Positions 44,743-53,963 of a DNA stretch of 64,000 bases are shown here, piece by piece (the stretch's first letter is position 1; each line of letters starts with the position of its first letter). A model generated the notes under the pieces. It was not told the origin of the DNA, did not search any database, and worked only from the letters and a program-made list of their open reading frames with translations. Source of the stretch: Streptomyces panaciradicis. Lineage in GTDB: Bacteria > Actinomycetota > Actinomycetes > Streptomycetales > Streptomycetaceae. The translations under genes were made by a program, and so were the position numbers. The stretch is taken from positions 24,402 to 88,401 of the forward strand of contig NZ_JAMGBF010000031.1 in the NCBI RefSeq assembly GCF_023516615.1. Direction: 5' to 3'.

Positions 44743-45369
44743 ATGGGGACGACAGGTGGGCGCCGGGTCGGCAGGCCACGGGCCGCCGGGCGGCCGGACA
44801 GCGGGCTCTCGCCGCGCGACGAACTGCTCACCGCCGCCGCCGAGTTGTTCACCACCCGCGGCTACGCGGCCACCTCCACCCGGGCGGTCGCCGAGCGGGC
44901 GGGCATGCGGCAGGCATCCATGTACCACTACGTCTCCGGCAAGGAGGAGCTCCTCGCCGAGCTGCTGGAGTCCACCGTCACGCCCTCGCTGGCCTGCGCC
45001 CGCGACCTGCTCGCCGACGACGCGCGGCCGGCCGGGGAGCGCCTGTGGGAACTGTGCCGCACGGACGTGGAGCTGCTGTGCGGCGGCCCGCACAACCTCG
45101 GCGGACTGTATCTGCTGCCCGAGGTGCGCGCCGAGCGGTTCGCCGGCTTCCACGCCGTACGCGCCGAACTCAAGGACGCCTACCGGCAGTTGCTCGCCGC
45201 GACGCCCGCCGGCGGGGCGCTCGCCAAGAGTGAGCTCGACCTCCGGACGGATCTGCTGTTCGGGTTGATCGAGGGCGTCATCCTCGTGCACCGCTCCGAC
45301 CCCGACCGCCCGGTGACGGTGTTCGCGGAGGCCACGGCGGACGCGGCCCTGCGCATCGCCGGCGTCTGA
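44743..45369 (+). CDS. TetR-family regulator of the guanidine/urea operon
   Basis: A 208-residue TetR regulator. The helix-turn-helix (residues 26-72) reads RDELLTAAAELFTTRGYAATSTRAVAERAGMRQASMYHYVSGKEELLAELL. The rest is a ligand domain without close relatives that I can name. It is divergent from the DUF1989-carboxylase-AtzF operon, with the 9-4-9 palindrome between. It probably represses the operon and the distant permease and is relieved by guanidine or a downstream product. ATG 44743 is preceded by GAGGATCGAACGC. Upstream open frame is antisense of UAAP1. Confidence 0.88.
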   Translation: MGTTGGRRVGRPRAAGRPDSGLSPRDELLTAAAELFTTRGYAATSTRAVAERAGMRQASMYHYVSGKEELLAELLESTVTPSLACARDLLADDARPAGERLWELCRTDVELLCGGPHNLGGLYLLPEVRAERFAGFHAVRAELKDAYRQLLAATPAGGALAKSELDLRTDLLFGLIEGVILVHRSDPDRPVTVFAEATADAALRIAGV

Positions 45370-45402
45370 ACCGGCCGCCGGGTCACGGCCGGAAGTCGAC
45401 CT

Positions 45403-45451
45403 TCACTCGTCACGGTGAGTGATTTTCGCACCCGCATTCGCCGTCACTCAC
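45403..45451. promoter_or_regulatory. Cluster of TCACTC/GAGTGA half-sites upstream of the conservon
   Basis: TCACTC at 45403-45408 and GAGTGA at 45417-45422 form a 6-8-6 dyad; TCACTCAC at 45444-45451 pairs with GTGAGTGA (45415-45422) over 21 bases. The cluster lies in the 280 bp between tetR and the conservon kinase gene. It could be a terminator-like hairpin of tetR or a regulator site for the conservon. Confidence 0.4.
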
Positions 45452-45649
45452 TGTGTGCGATCGCGGGCAGTCCGTGTAAATGGAGCCGAGCGTACTCGCT
45501 TCCGGTGCCCCTTTTCAGGGGCTTGCTGAATATGACACGGCGATGATCCGGTCGGACTAAGCTCGCCCGCAGCGCACCGAGTTGAGATGTATTCGTGCGC
45601 TTGTTCCCTATATGTGCGACTCCCTGCCGATTCGTTTCAGAGGGCCTAA

Positions 45650-47242
45650 ATGGTGAGTGTTCAATCCCCGCCCGGGCGCCGCGAACTGCCCTACGCTCGC
45701 GTGTTGTTGCTGCCCGCGATACTGATGGCCGCGGTGACCGGCGCCGCCGTCGCCGTGGTGACCGACCCGGCCCGGGCCGCCGTCGGCTGGTGCGGCGCCG
45801 CCGCCACGCTCCTGGTGATCGCGACGGCGGCCGAGGCGGTCCGGCGCGGCCGCGGTCTGCGGACCCTGCTCGAGCAGAGCGCCCGTCACACCGCGTATCT
45901 GGAACAGCGCATCGCCGGACACGAACAGCAGATGCTCCGCTTCGCCCGCGAGATCGCCCCGAACGCGATCTACTGGCTGCGCAGGGGAAATTCGCCCACA
46001 GAGGTGATTCGCCAACTCCCCAACGTCGACCCGAGCTACGCCGAACTGCCTGAGTCACAGCTGCGGTTGCTCAAGACGGTGCTCGACATCATCGACACCG
46101 AGGAAGCCATCCGCGACTCCTCGCAGCGCTCCTTCGTCAGCATCGCCCGCCGCGTCCAGGCGATCGTGCACCAGCAGGCCAAGGAACTCCGCGAGATGGA
46201 GGAGGACCACGGCCGCAACCCCGAGGTCTTCGACGACCTGCTGCGCATCGACCACGGCACCGCCCTGATCGGCCGGCTCGCCGACTCCATCTCCGTCCTC
46301 GGCGGCGGCCGCCCCGGCCGCCAGTGGCCGCAGCCCGTCCCGCTCTACAGCGTGCTGCGCGGCGCCATGTCCCGCATCCTGGACTACCGGCGCATCTCGC
46401 TGGACACCATCGCCAAGGTCAACATCCGCGGCATCTCCGTGGAGCCGGTCATCCACGCCTGCGCCGAACTCCTCGACAACGCCACCCGCTACTCGCCGCC
46501 GCAGACCAAGGTGCACGTCACCGCCACCGAGGTGCAGACCGGCATCGCCATCGAGATCGAGGACGCCGGCGTCAGCCTCAGCGAGGAGGCCCGCGCCAAG
46601 GCCGAGGGCATGCTGGAGCGCGCCAAGGCCGGCGTCGACCTCCAGGAGCTCGGCGAGTCCCCGCGCCTCGGCCTCGCCGTCGTGGGCCGCCTGTGCAAGG
46701 CCTACGACATGCAGATCTCGCTGCGCGCCTCGGCGTACGGCGGCGTCCGCGCCGTACTCGTCGTGCCGCGCGTGATGGTGACCGAGGACGAGGCGCCCGG
46801 CCTCGCCCACGGCATCGGCGCCACCGCCGCGCCCAAGCTCGACATCGGCGGCATCGAGGGTCCCAACCGCGCCCCCAAGCGGCGCCGCCCCACCAGCCCG
46901 CGCATCCCCGCCGGCGTCTCCATGGAGGACGACGTCCCCGTGGTCACCGAGTGGACGGCGGGCGGTCTGCCGCAGCGGCGCAGCCGGGTCAAGACGCCGC
47001 TCAGCGTCCGGCTCGCCGAACAGGCCGCCGCCGAACGCGCCGAACGGGAGGCCGAGGAGGCCCGGTCCGCCTGGGCGGCGCCCGAACCCGAGCCCGAGCC
47101 GGAGAAGGACGAGCCCGAACCGGGCCTGTGGGTCGAGGCGTTCTGGAACGGCCTGAAGGGCACGCCCGACCCGTTCGACATCCCCCAGCCGACCAACGAG
47201 CCGGCCCGCCTTGAGGCCGACGACGAGAGGGACCCCAAGTGA
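45650..47242 (+). CDS. rarA: Conservon sensor-kinase-like ATPase RarA-type (cvn9)
   Basis: A 530-residue membrane protein. Two N-terminal membrane helices (VLLLPAILMAAVTGAAVAVV and WCGAAATLLVIATAAEAV) are followed by a HATPase domain: N-box CAELLDNATRYSPP, G1-like EDAGVSLSEEA and RLGLAVVGRL. No phospho-acceptor His dimerization motif with typical HE is apparent. The C-terminal 170 residues are Pro/Glu-rich. In S. coelicolor cvn9 the four-gene set forms a heterocomplex that acts like a eukaryotic G-protein sensor. Start ATG 45650 is preceded by AGAGGG; overlaps rarB by four bases. Confidence 0.9.
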   Translation: MVSVQSPPGRRELPYARVLLLPAILMAAVTGAAVAVVTDPARAAVGWCGAAATLLVIATAAEAVRRGRGLRTLLEQSARHTAYLEQRIAGHEQQMLRFAREIAPNAIYWLRRGNSPTEVIRQLPNVDPSYAELPESQLRLLKTVLDIIDTEEAIRDSSQRSFVSIARRVQAIVHQQAKELREMEEDHGRNPEVFDDLLRIDHGTALIGRLADSISVLGGGRPGRQWPQPVPLYSVLRGAMSRILDYRRISLDTIAKVNIRGISVEPVIHACAELLDNATRYSPPQTKVHVTATEVQTGIAIEIEDAGVSLSEEARAKAEGMLERAKAGVDLQELGESPRLGLAVVGRLCKAYDMQISLRASAYGGVRAVLVVPRVMVTEDEAPGLAHGIGATAAPKLDIGGIEGPNRAPKRRRPTSPRIPAGVSMEDDVPVVTEWTAGGLPQRRSRVKTPLSVRLAEQAAAERAEREAEEARSAWAAPEPEPEPEKDEPEPGLWVEAFWNGLKGTPDPFDIPQPTNEPARLEADDERDPK

Positions 47243-47646
47243 TCCAGCAGCGAGCCAACTTCGACTGGATGCTCAAGGATCTCGCCGATGGAGTACCGGG
47301 CATCGAGATGATCGTGGTGCTGTCCGCGGACGGCCTGCGCATCGCTCGCTACGGAGGCGACCCGGACGCGGCCGACCGCGTCGCCGCGGCCTGCGCGGGC
47401 CTGCAGAGCCTCGCGGGCGCCGTCGCCCAGGAGATCCCGGACAGCGACGGCCGGATGAAGATGGTCCTCATCGAGATCAACGGCGGCTACTTCTACCTCA
47501 TGGCAGCCGGCCCCAACGCCTATCTCGCGGTCCTGTCGGACGTGGTCGCCGAACCGGGCCTGATGAGCAACCGGATGCGCGACCTCGTCGTCCGCATCGG
47601 CGCTCACCTCACCAGTCCACCTCGACGCAACGGGCAGGCCGTATGA
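47239..47646 (+). CDS. rarB: Roadblock/LC7-domain protein RarB (cvn9)
   Basis: A 135-residue single-domain roadblock/LC7 protein (FDWMLKDLADGVPGIEMIVVLSADGLRIA, then DSDGRMKMVLIEINGGYFYL). Bacterial roadblock proteins of conservons act as adaptors or GAP-like partners for the small GTPase. The GTG at 47239 overlaps the rarA stop by four bases and rarC begins with a four-base overlap at 47643. Confidence 0.93.
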   Translation: MIQQRANFDWMLKDLADGVPGIEMIVVLSADGLRIARYGGDPDAADRVAAACAGLQSLAGAVAQEIPDSDGRMKMVLIEINGGYFYLMAAGPNAYLAVLSDVVAEPGLMSNRMRDLVVRIGAHLTSPPRRNGQAV

Positions 47647-48050
47647 CTCCTCCGCAACGCCGGCGACGACAGCAGAACCGGCAACCTCCCCCGCCGCCGA
47701 CCCCGCGGACCGCACAGCAGGGCGACGAGAAGGCCCCGGAACGGCTGTACGTCGTCGCCGGCCCGGACGGCGAGCGGGCGGACATCGACCTGGTGACCTT
47801 AATCGTGGCGCGCGCCGACCCGCCGCCCTCGGCCACACCGGAGCAGACGGCGACGCTCCGGTTGTGCGCGGCCCCCCTCTCGGTGGCCGAGCTCTCGGCC
47901 TATCTGAACCTGCCGTTCAGCGTGATGACCGTACTGCTCACCGAGATGCTGGCGGCCGAACTGGTGCAGGCGCGCGCCCCGATCGTGCGGCAGGCGCTTC
48001 CCGACCGTTCCCTCCTCGAAGCGGTGATGCATGGACTTCAAAGGCTCTGA
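47643..48050 (+). CDS. rarC: DUF742 protein RarC (cvn9)
   Basis: A 135-residue DUF742 protein with the winged-helix-like core (ATLRLCAAPLSVAELSAYLNLPFSVMTVLLTEMLAAELVQA) and an N-terminal Arg/Gln/Pro tail. It is one of the four invariant conservon proteins. The ATG overlaps rarB by four bases; its 3' end overlaps rarD by 20 bases. Confidence 0.93.
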   Translation: MTPPQRRRRQQNRQPPPPPTPRTAQQGDEKAPERLYVVAGPDGERADIDLVTLIVARADPPPSATPEQTATLRLCAAPLSVAELSAYLNLPFSVMTVLLTEMLAAELVQARAPIVRQALPDRSLLEAVMHGLQRL

Positions 48051-48651
48051 CACCATCCCCGGACCACGCACAGAGGATCATCTGCCGCAGACGGCCCAGG
48101 CCGCGGTGAAGATCGTGATCGTGGGCGGCTTCGGAGTCGGCAAGACGACGATGGTCGGTTCGGTCAGCGAGATCAGGCCGCTGACCACGGAGGAGACCAT
48201 GACGCAGGCAGGCGTCGGGGTCGACGACAACTACGGTTCCGAGTCGAAGACGGCCACCACCGTGGCCATGGACTTCGGCCGCATCAGCATCACCGACCAG
48301 CTGGTGCTCTACCTCTTCGGCACGCCCGGCCAGGAACGCTTCTGGTTCCTGTGGAACGGCCTGTTCGAAGGCGCGCTCGGCGCGGTCGTCCTGATCGACA
48401 CGCGCCGCCTCGAGGTCAGCTTCGACGTCATAGGACGGCTGGAGGAGCGGGGCGTGCCCTTCGTCGTCGCCGTCAACTCCTTCCCGGACGCGCCGCGTTA
48501 TCCCGTCGAGGACCTGCGCAGCGCCCTCGACCTGGCCGACGAGATCCCGATCATCGAGTGCGACGCGCGCCGCCGGGCCTCCAGCAGGGACGTCCTGATG
48601 ACGCTGATGCGCTTCCTGCACGCCCTTGCCACGGCGAAGGCGCCGGCGTGA
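48031..48651 (+). CDS. rarD: Ras-like GTPase RarD (cvn9)
   Basis: A 206-residue small GTPase of the conservon type. P-loop GGFGVGKTT at about residues 32-40, switch-II-like GTPGQERF at about 95-102, and a basic binding motif VAVNSF replacing NKxD (as usual in this group). It should bind GTP, interact with the roadblock and DUF742 proteins and relay to the P450 or other partners. ATG 48031 lies inside the end of rarC, so translation is coupled. Confidence 0.93.
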   Translation: MDFKGSDTIPGPRTEDHLPQTAQAAVKIVIVGGFGVGKTTMVGSVSEIRPLTTEETMTQAGVGVDDNYGSESKTATTVAMDFGRISITDQLVLYLFGTPGQERFWFLWNGLFEGALGAVVLIDTRRLEVSFDVIGRLEERGVPFVVAVNSFPDAPRYPVEDLRSALDLADEIPIIECDARRRASSRDVLMTLMRFLHALATAKAPA

Positions 48652-48704
48652 GCCCCGACCTTCCCCCTTACACCTGATCCACCTCAGCTCCCGGAGCGAC
48701 CATC

Positions 48705-50195
48705 GTGACGCCTGAACCCTTCTCCCCGACCGACACGGACGAGCCCCTGACCGCCCCACCCCCCGGCTGCCCCGCCCACGGCATCGGCCCCGGCGGGCTG
48801 CGCCGGCTGTACGGCCCCGGGACGGAGGACCTGAGGCCCGTGTACGAGGAGCTCCGCGCGGAGCACGGCCCGGTGGCACCGGCGCTGCTGCACGACGATC
48901 TGCCGATCTGGGTGGTGCTCGGCCACAGCGAGAACATGCAAATGGTGCGCACGGCCTCGCAGTTCACCCGTGACCTGCGCCTGTGGACCCCGCTGCGGCA
49001 GGGCATGGTCAAGCCCGAGAACCCGCTGATGCCGCACCTCGCGTGGCAGCCCATCTGCAGTCACACCGAGGGCGACGAGCACCTGCGGCTGCGCGGCGCG
49101 GTCACCGGCGCCATGTCGACCATCGACCACCGGGGCATCCGCCGCTACATCAACCGCGCCACCCAGCACCTCGTCAACAAGTTCTGCGAGGAGGGCCGGG
49201 CCGACCTGGTCGGACAGTTCGCCGAGTACCTGCCGATGGCCGTGATGTGCGAGATTCTCGGCATGCCCGACGAGTACAACGACCAGATCGTGCATGCCGC
49301 CCGCGACATGCTCAAGGGCAGCGAGACGGCCATCGCCAGCAACGCGTACATCATGGACGTCCTGATGCGGCTCACCGCGCGCCGCCGGGCCGCCCCCCAG
49401 GACGACTTCACCAGCCACCTGATCAACCATCCGGCGCGGCTGACCGACGACGAGGTGGGCCAGCACCTGCGCGTCGTCCTGATCGCCGCGTACGAGGCCA
49501 CCGCCAACCTCCTGGCGAACGTGCTGCGCGTGGTGCTGACCGATCCACGGTTCCGCGCCCAGCTCAGCGGCGGCCAGATGACGGTGCCCGAGGCGGTCGA
49601 GCAGTCCCTGTGGGACGAGCCGCCGTTCAGCACGATCCTCGGCTACTTCGCCAAACAGGACACCGAGCTGGGCGGTCAGCACATCCGCAAGGGCGACGGC
49701 CTCCTCTTCGGCATCGCGCCCGGCAACGTCGATCCGCGCGTCCGTCCGGATCTCACCGCCAACATGCAGGGCAACCGCTCCCACCTCGCCTTCGGCGGCG
49801 GCTCCCACGAGTGCCCGGGCCAGGACATCGGCCGTGCCATCGCCGACGTCGGCGTCGACGCGCTGCTGACCCGTCTCCCCGACGTGGAACTGGCCTGCCC
49901 CGAGGACGAGTTGCGCTGGCGGTCGTCCATCTCCAACCAGCATCTGGTGGCCCTGCCGGTGGAGTTCGCGCCGAAGCCCCAGCAGGACGTCATGGAGCGG
50001 CTCACCATCTCCGCGGTGCCGCCGCAGCGCTCGAACGACTGGCAGATCGGCAGCGTGCAGACACAGCTTCCGCCTCAGCAGCCCGCCGCCGAGCCCGCCG
50101 CCGCGACGCCGGCCCCGACTCCGGCCGCCACCCCCGAACCGGCAGGCCGGCCGAATGTGTTCCGGCGCTTCCTGCGCTGGTGGCAGGGCGAATGA
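48705..50195 (+). CDS. rarE: Conservon cytochrome P450 without ExxR (RarE, CYP157-like)
   Basis: A 496-residue P450 at the end of the conservon. The heme loop is FGGGSHECPG with C370. The K-helix ExxR motif is absent; the aligned segment is E299-Q-S-L-W303, the EQSLW signature reported for CYP157 enzymes. The I-helix reads LIAAYEATANLL, with Glu-Ala-Thr in place of the acid-Thr pair. The C-terminal 60 residues are a Pro/Ala/Thr-rich linker plus FLRWWQGE. Electron donor is not known; no ferredoxin is adjacent. GTG 48705 with GGAGCG upstream. Confidence 0.9.
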   Translation: MTPEPFSPTDTDEPLTAPPPGCPAHGIGPGGLRRLYGPGTEDLRPVYEELRAEHGPVAPALLHDDLPIWVVLGHSENMQMVRTASQFTRDLRLWTPLRQGMVKPENPLMPHLAWQPICSHTEGDEHLRLRGAVTGAMSTIDHRGIRRYINRATQHLVNKFCEEGRADLVGQFAEYLPMAVMCEILGMPDEYNDQIVHAARDMLKGSETAIASNAYIMDVLMRLTARRRAAPQDDFTSHLINHPARLTDDEVGQHLRVVLIAAYEATANLLANVLRVVLTDPRFRAQLSGGQMTVPEAVEQSLWDEPPFSTILGYFAKQDTELGGQHIRKGDGLLFGIAPGNVDPRVRPDLTANMQGNRSHLAFGGGSHECPGQDIGRAIADVGVDALLTRLPDVELACPEDELRWRSSISNQHLVALPVEFAPKPQQDVMERLTISAVPPQRSNDWQIGSVQTQLPPQQPAAEPAAATPAPTPAATPEPAGRPNVFRRFLRWWQGE

Positions 50196-50212
50196 GCCGG
50201 CCGGCGACCGGG

Positions 50213-51154
50213 CTAGCCGGCCCACTCGTCGTACGACGACCAGGCCCGTAGCCGGCGTGAGCTGACGAACCGGTGCTCGCGCCCCGTGACCGGATCGGTG
50301 AACTCCAGTGCACGCGCCAGCAGTTGGAGCGGCCGACGGAAATCACCCTCCGGCACGGGGCCGGTCACCACGGGATAGAGGGGGTCGCCGAGGATCGGGA
50401 CCCCCAACGCGCTCATGTGCACCCGCAGTTGGTGGGTCTGGCCGGTGCGCGGCGTCAGCCGGTACCGGGCGCGGCCGTCCCGCTGCTCCAGCAACTCGAC
50501 CCGGCTCACGGCGTTGGGCTCGCCCTCGACCTCACGGGCGGCGACCACCCCGCGCTCCTTGACGATCCGGCTGCGCACGGTGCGCGGCAGGTCGAGTCCG
50601 GGGTCGTGGGAGGCGACCGCCTCGTACTCCTTGCGCACCCGCCGCTCCTGGAACAGCGCCTGGTACCGGCCGCGCTCCTCGGGGCGCACCGTGAACAGCA
50701 CCAGCCCGGCCGTCAGCCGGTCCAGCCGGTGCGCCGCCCCGAGCGTCGGGATGTCCAGCTGCCGCCGCAACCGTGCCAGGGCGGTCTCGGCGACGTGACT
50801 GCCGCGCGGGGTGGTGGCCAGGAAGTGCGGCTTGTCGGCCACGACCAGGTGCTCGTCGCGGTACACGACGTCGATCTCGAACGGCACCCGCTCCTCAGGG
50901 GGCAGGTCCCGGTGGAACCACACGTACATCCCCGGCACGTACGCCGCGTCCCACGGCACCGGACGCCCCGTGACGTCGACGATCCGCCCCGCGTGGAACA
51001 TCTGGTCGATCACCCCGGCCCCGGGCGCGAGCCGCGCCACGAGATGGTCCCGCACGGTCGCCCAGCCGCCCGCGGGCGGCAACCGCACCCGTACGGGATC
51101 CACCCCCGCGCGCTGCGGCAGGGGTGAGGGCGGGGGCGGGGTACGGCGTCTCAT
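50213..51154 (-). CDS. RluA-family pseudouridine synthase
   Basis: A 313-residue synthase with the RluA motif HRLDRLTAGLVLF (catalytic Asp in RLD), the LRVHM segment and Arg-rich YRLTPRTGQTHQLR. The N-terminal 70 residues are extended, with no S4 domain recognised. It isomerises uridine to pseudouridine in rRNA or tRNA. ATG 51154. It converges with the conservon P450, with 17 bp between stops. Confidence 0.9.
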   Translation of the reverse strand: MRRRTPPPPSPLPQRAGVDPVRVRLPPAGGWATVRDHLVARLAPGAGVIDQMFHAGRIVDVTGRPVPWDAAYVPGMYVWFHRDLPPEERVPFEIDVVYRDEHLVVADKPHFLATTPRGSHVAETALARLRRQLDIPTLGAAHRLDRLTAGLVLFTVRPEERGRYQALFQERRVRKEYEAVASHDPGLDLPRTVRSRIVKERGVVAAREVEGEPNAVSRVELLEQRDGRARYRLTPRTGQTHQLRVHMSALGVPILGDPLYPVVTGPVPEGDFRRPLQLLARALEFTDPVTGREHRFVSSRRLRAWSSYDEWAG

Positions 51155-51198
51155 CGCGTCCAGCTTACGAAGGCACCGGCCCCTCGCCGGCTACCCCC

Positions 51199-52275
51199 TC
51201 ACCCGGCGACCGTGCTGGACAGCCGCCCCCACCACGCGATCGACGGGATCTGCAGCGGGTCGAGGCCGGAGAGGCCCAGGGCGGGGCGCGTGGGGCTGAT
51301 CCGGATGACGGGGCCGCCGTGCGGGACGGTGTGGCGGGGGCAGGTCGCGGCCCAGTCGAGGTGCCCGCGGATCATGGAGGCGAGGTTGGCGAGATGGGCG
51401 GCCAGGGCGGGGTTCGCGGTCTCGTTCACCCGGTCGCGCAGGCCCAGCCAGTGCTCCAGCACCCGGTCCCGCATCGCCACGGCATGGTCGAGGGCCTCGG
51501 CGGGGCCGGCGCCGGTGGTGCGGGCGAGGACGTCGGGCAGGTTGTTGACGTCCGCGACGCCCTCGCGTCGGTCCTTGGCGTAGCCGCAGATGTCGTTGTC
51601 CCACCCCAGGATGAGGCCGGTCATCTCGGTCAGCGCCCGTACCTCCGGTCGGTCCAGGTCCCCGGGCGCCGGTTCCGTGCCGTCCACGCAGGCCGCGAGG
51701 TCCGTGAGCGGCAGTATCCAGGTCGTGGCCAGGCGGTTGCGCACATAGGTGTCGAGGTCGGGCGGCAGCCGGCGGGCATTGTGCGTGCTCTCGCGCACCT
51801 CGGCGGCGAGGGTGACACGGAAGTCCCGGACCAGGCGTGCCCGCAGAGCCGGGGACATCGACTCTTCCAGGCGCCGGCCGATGTCGTGGAGCGCCCGCAC
51901 CGTCGGTTCGGCCGGTTCGCCCAGGGGGCCGCCGTCGAGCGCCCGGGAGAGGGCAGCGGCGTACGCCGTGAACTCGTCGGGCCGGCCGCGCAGCCGTCCC
52001 TCGTCGTTCAGGTCGTCGATCACGAAGGTCAGGGTGAGCAGAGCGGCCATGGTCCGGACGCCGGCCGGCGTGGCACGCGGGACGAAGCGGGCGGCGAGCC
52101 CGGCGATGTCCGCGGCGGCGAGGCGGGCCGTCTCGGCGTCGCCGCGGACGAGCCGGTGACGGACGCTCCAGTCGAGCTGGAACTCGGTGACCAAGGCGCG
52201 GTGCGGGTGGACCCCGCTGGGGATCGGGCACCACAGCGAGGGTGTGGGGAGCGATCCACTCGGCTGCTCGTTCAT
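51199..52275 (-). CDS. Class I terpene synthase with variant NSE motif
   Basis: A 358-residue terpene synthase (bacterial sesquiterpene/diterpene class I fold). First metal motif FVIDDLNDE (D87-D-L-N-D91). Second motif NDICGYAKD (227-235), where the usual ND-x-x-S-x-x-x-E has Gly for Ser at 231 and Asp for Glu at 235. The effector Arg segment RNRLATTW is present, but the C-terminal RY pair is not obvious. It follows the class II-like cyclase on the same strand (128-bp gap), so it probably ionises a diphosphate made or cyclised by that enzyme. ATG 52275. Confidence 0.85.
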   Translation of the reverse strand: MNEQPSGSLPTPSLWCPIPSGVHPHRALVTEFQLDWSVRHRLVRGDAETARLAAADIAGLAARFVPRATPAGVRTMAALLTLTFVIDDLNDEGRLRGRPDEFTAYAAALSRALDGGPLGEPAEPTVRALHDIGRRLEESMSPALRARLVRDFRVTLAAEVRESTHNARRLPPDLDTYVRNRLATTWILPLTDLAACVDGTEPAPGDLDRPEVRALTEMTGLILGWDNDICGYAKDRREGVADVNNLPDVLARTTGAGPAEALDHAVAMRDRVLEHWLGLRDRVNETANPALAAHLANLASMIRGHLDWAATCPRHTVPHGGPVIRISPTRPALGLSGLDPLQIPSIAWWGRLSSTVAG

Positions 52276-52403
52276 GCGTACTTCCTTCCTGGCCGCCGGT
52301 TCGCGGCGGGGCGCGGCCGACGGCGGGCGACGTGGGCGGGCCGGCCGGGTCGGCCCCGGCGGCTGAGCGGGTCCGTTGCGCTACGGCCGGTTCGCGGCCC
52401 GGT

Positions 52404-53963
52404 TCATGGCGTCGCCGGGTGCCGCAGCAGGTCCATGAGCCCTCGGCAGGTCAGGGCGTGTGCCTGGGCGAGCACGTCGGTCAGGAACGGCCGCGGGCCG
52501 CTCATGAAGGGGTCCGGCTCGTCCCAGGTGCCGTCGTCCAGCTGGGTGCCGACGAGGAAGCGGGCGGCCCGCGCGAGGGCCTGCGGTGTGCTGGTCCGGG
52601 AGCGGACGAGGACGGTCGCGGCGAGGGCCGTCGCCGCCGGGCTGGAAGCACGCGCGCCGGGGAACGCGGGCCAGCCGCCGTCCCTGTGCTGGCCGGCCGC
52701 CAGGATCCGGGCCTCGGAGCGGGCCGCGTCGGTGCTCCAGCCCACCACCGGACCGATCTCGGCGGCCGGGTAACCGGGGAAGACGTACCAGTCGGCGGTC
52801 CAGCGACGGGCACCGCGGTGCTGCTGGTGGAGCCAGCGGGCCGCCCGCCCGACCTCGACGTCGGCGCTGCCGTGGGCACGTATCCCGCCGACCATGTGCG
52901 CGACGGTGTCCTGAGCCACGGTGTCCCGGGACGATCTCCAGGTGGTCCACAGGCCCCGGTCGTCCTGGTTCTCGCGCGCGTAGACCACGACGGCCGGCCA
53001 GGCCCGGCGGCCCTGTTCCGTGCCGGCCAGAGCCAGCAGGGTGTTCCCCGTGGTGTCCGCGTCGCAGTCCAGTCCGCTGCCGGCGACCGCGGAGGACACA
53101 CTGCCCCAACCGCCCTGCGGGGACTGGGCGTCGGCCAGGAAGTCCAGGGCCCCGGGCCGGGCCAGCGAGTCGAACACGGAGTTGCCGCGCAGGCAGCGCA
53201 CCATCAGGCCGGTGTCCCAGACGTCGAAGGTCGTGAACCGCCATGTGCCGTCCGCGTGTTGATCCGCCAGGAGCCTGGCCGTGGCGCGATGCGTGGCGGC
53301 CCGCCCCGGTGCGACCCGGGTCAGTGCCAGGCAGGCGATGGCGGTGACGAGCGGCATGGCGTGGTAGGAGCCGTCCGGTGCCTGTTCGGCGGTCAGCGCG
53401 GCGACCAGTCCTTCGTCCACCGGCAGGCCGACCGCGTGCCGGGCGAGGAGCGCGGCGGACAGGAACTGGGCGCGGTGCCAGCCGGTCAGCGAGGTGCCGC
53501 CCGCGTGGCCGAGTGCCTTCGTGGCCCGGTCGAGCAGTTCGTACGGGGAGCAGCCCGGCGCACCCGCGGCCACCCCCAGGGTCTGCAGAAGCAGCAGGCG
53601 GCGCCGGTGCGCGGCACTGTCGTGCGGAACGACGGGCAGCGGGGGAGGGTTGGTGACGTCGAGGGCGAGGGCGCGAAGCCACGCGTCCGCCGCCGCCGTG
53701 AAGGCGTCGTGTCTCTGGGGCTCGGCCTGCCGGAGCCAGGCACGCACCCGGTCGTGGTGCGGCGCGGCGCGTTCCGCCTTGGCCAGGGCGAACGCCGCGA
53801 GGGCGTTCTCCAGGATGCGGGGGCGCGCGGGCGTCGCCCACGAGCCGTTGGGCCGCTGTAACTCCAGGCAGGCGGCGACGGCGCGGTCCAGGCAGCGCCG
53901 TGTCTCGCGGGCCGGCACGGGCGTTCGGCCCGGAGGTTGCCATGCAGTACGGGAACTATTCAT
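52404..53963 (-). CDS. Class II terpene cyclase (SHC-like) with DxDTT motif
   Basis: A 519-residue alpha/alpha-barrel cyclase with several QW-type repeats (GTWRF, QGGWGSV, DRGLW, DGGWPAF, DGTWDEP). The acid motif is LDCDADTTGN, giving D301-A-D303-T-T rather than the common DxDD; DxDTT is reported for some bacterial class II enzymes. It should cyclise a prenyl diphosphate by protonation without losing the diphosphate. First gene of a two-gene operon with the class I synthase; divergent from a P450. ATG 53963, weak ribosome-binding site. Confidence 0.85.
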   Translation of the reverse strand: MNSSRTAWQPPGRTPVPARETRRCLDRAVAACLELQRPNGSWATPARPRILENALAAFALAKAERAAPHHDRVRAWLRQAEPQRHDAFTAAADAWLRALALDVTNPPPLPVVPHDSAAHRRRLLLLQTLGVAAGAPGCSPYELLDRATKALGHAGGTSLTGWHRAQFLSAALLARHAVGLPVDEGLVAALTAEQAPDGSYHAMPLVTAIACLALTRVAPGRAATHRATARLLADQHADGTWRFTTFDVWDTGLMVRCLRGNSVFDSLARPGALDFLADAQSPQGGWGSVSSAVAGSGLDCDADTTGNTLLALAGTEQGRRAWPAVVVYARENQDDRGLWTTWRSSRDTVAQDTVAHMVGGIRAHGSADVEVGRAARWLHQQHRGARRWTADWYVFPGYPAAEIGPVVGWSTDAARSEARILAAGQHRDGGWPAFPGARASSPAATALAATVLVRSRTSTPQALARAARFLVGTQLDDGTWDEPDPFMSGPRPFLTDVLAQAHALTCRGLMDLLRHPATP

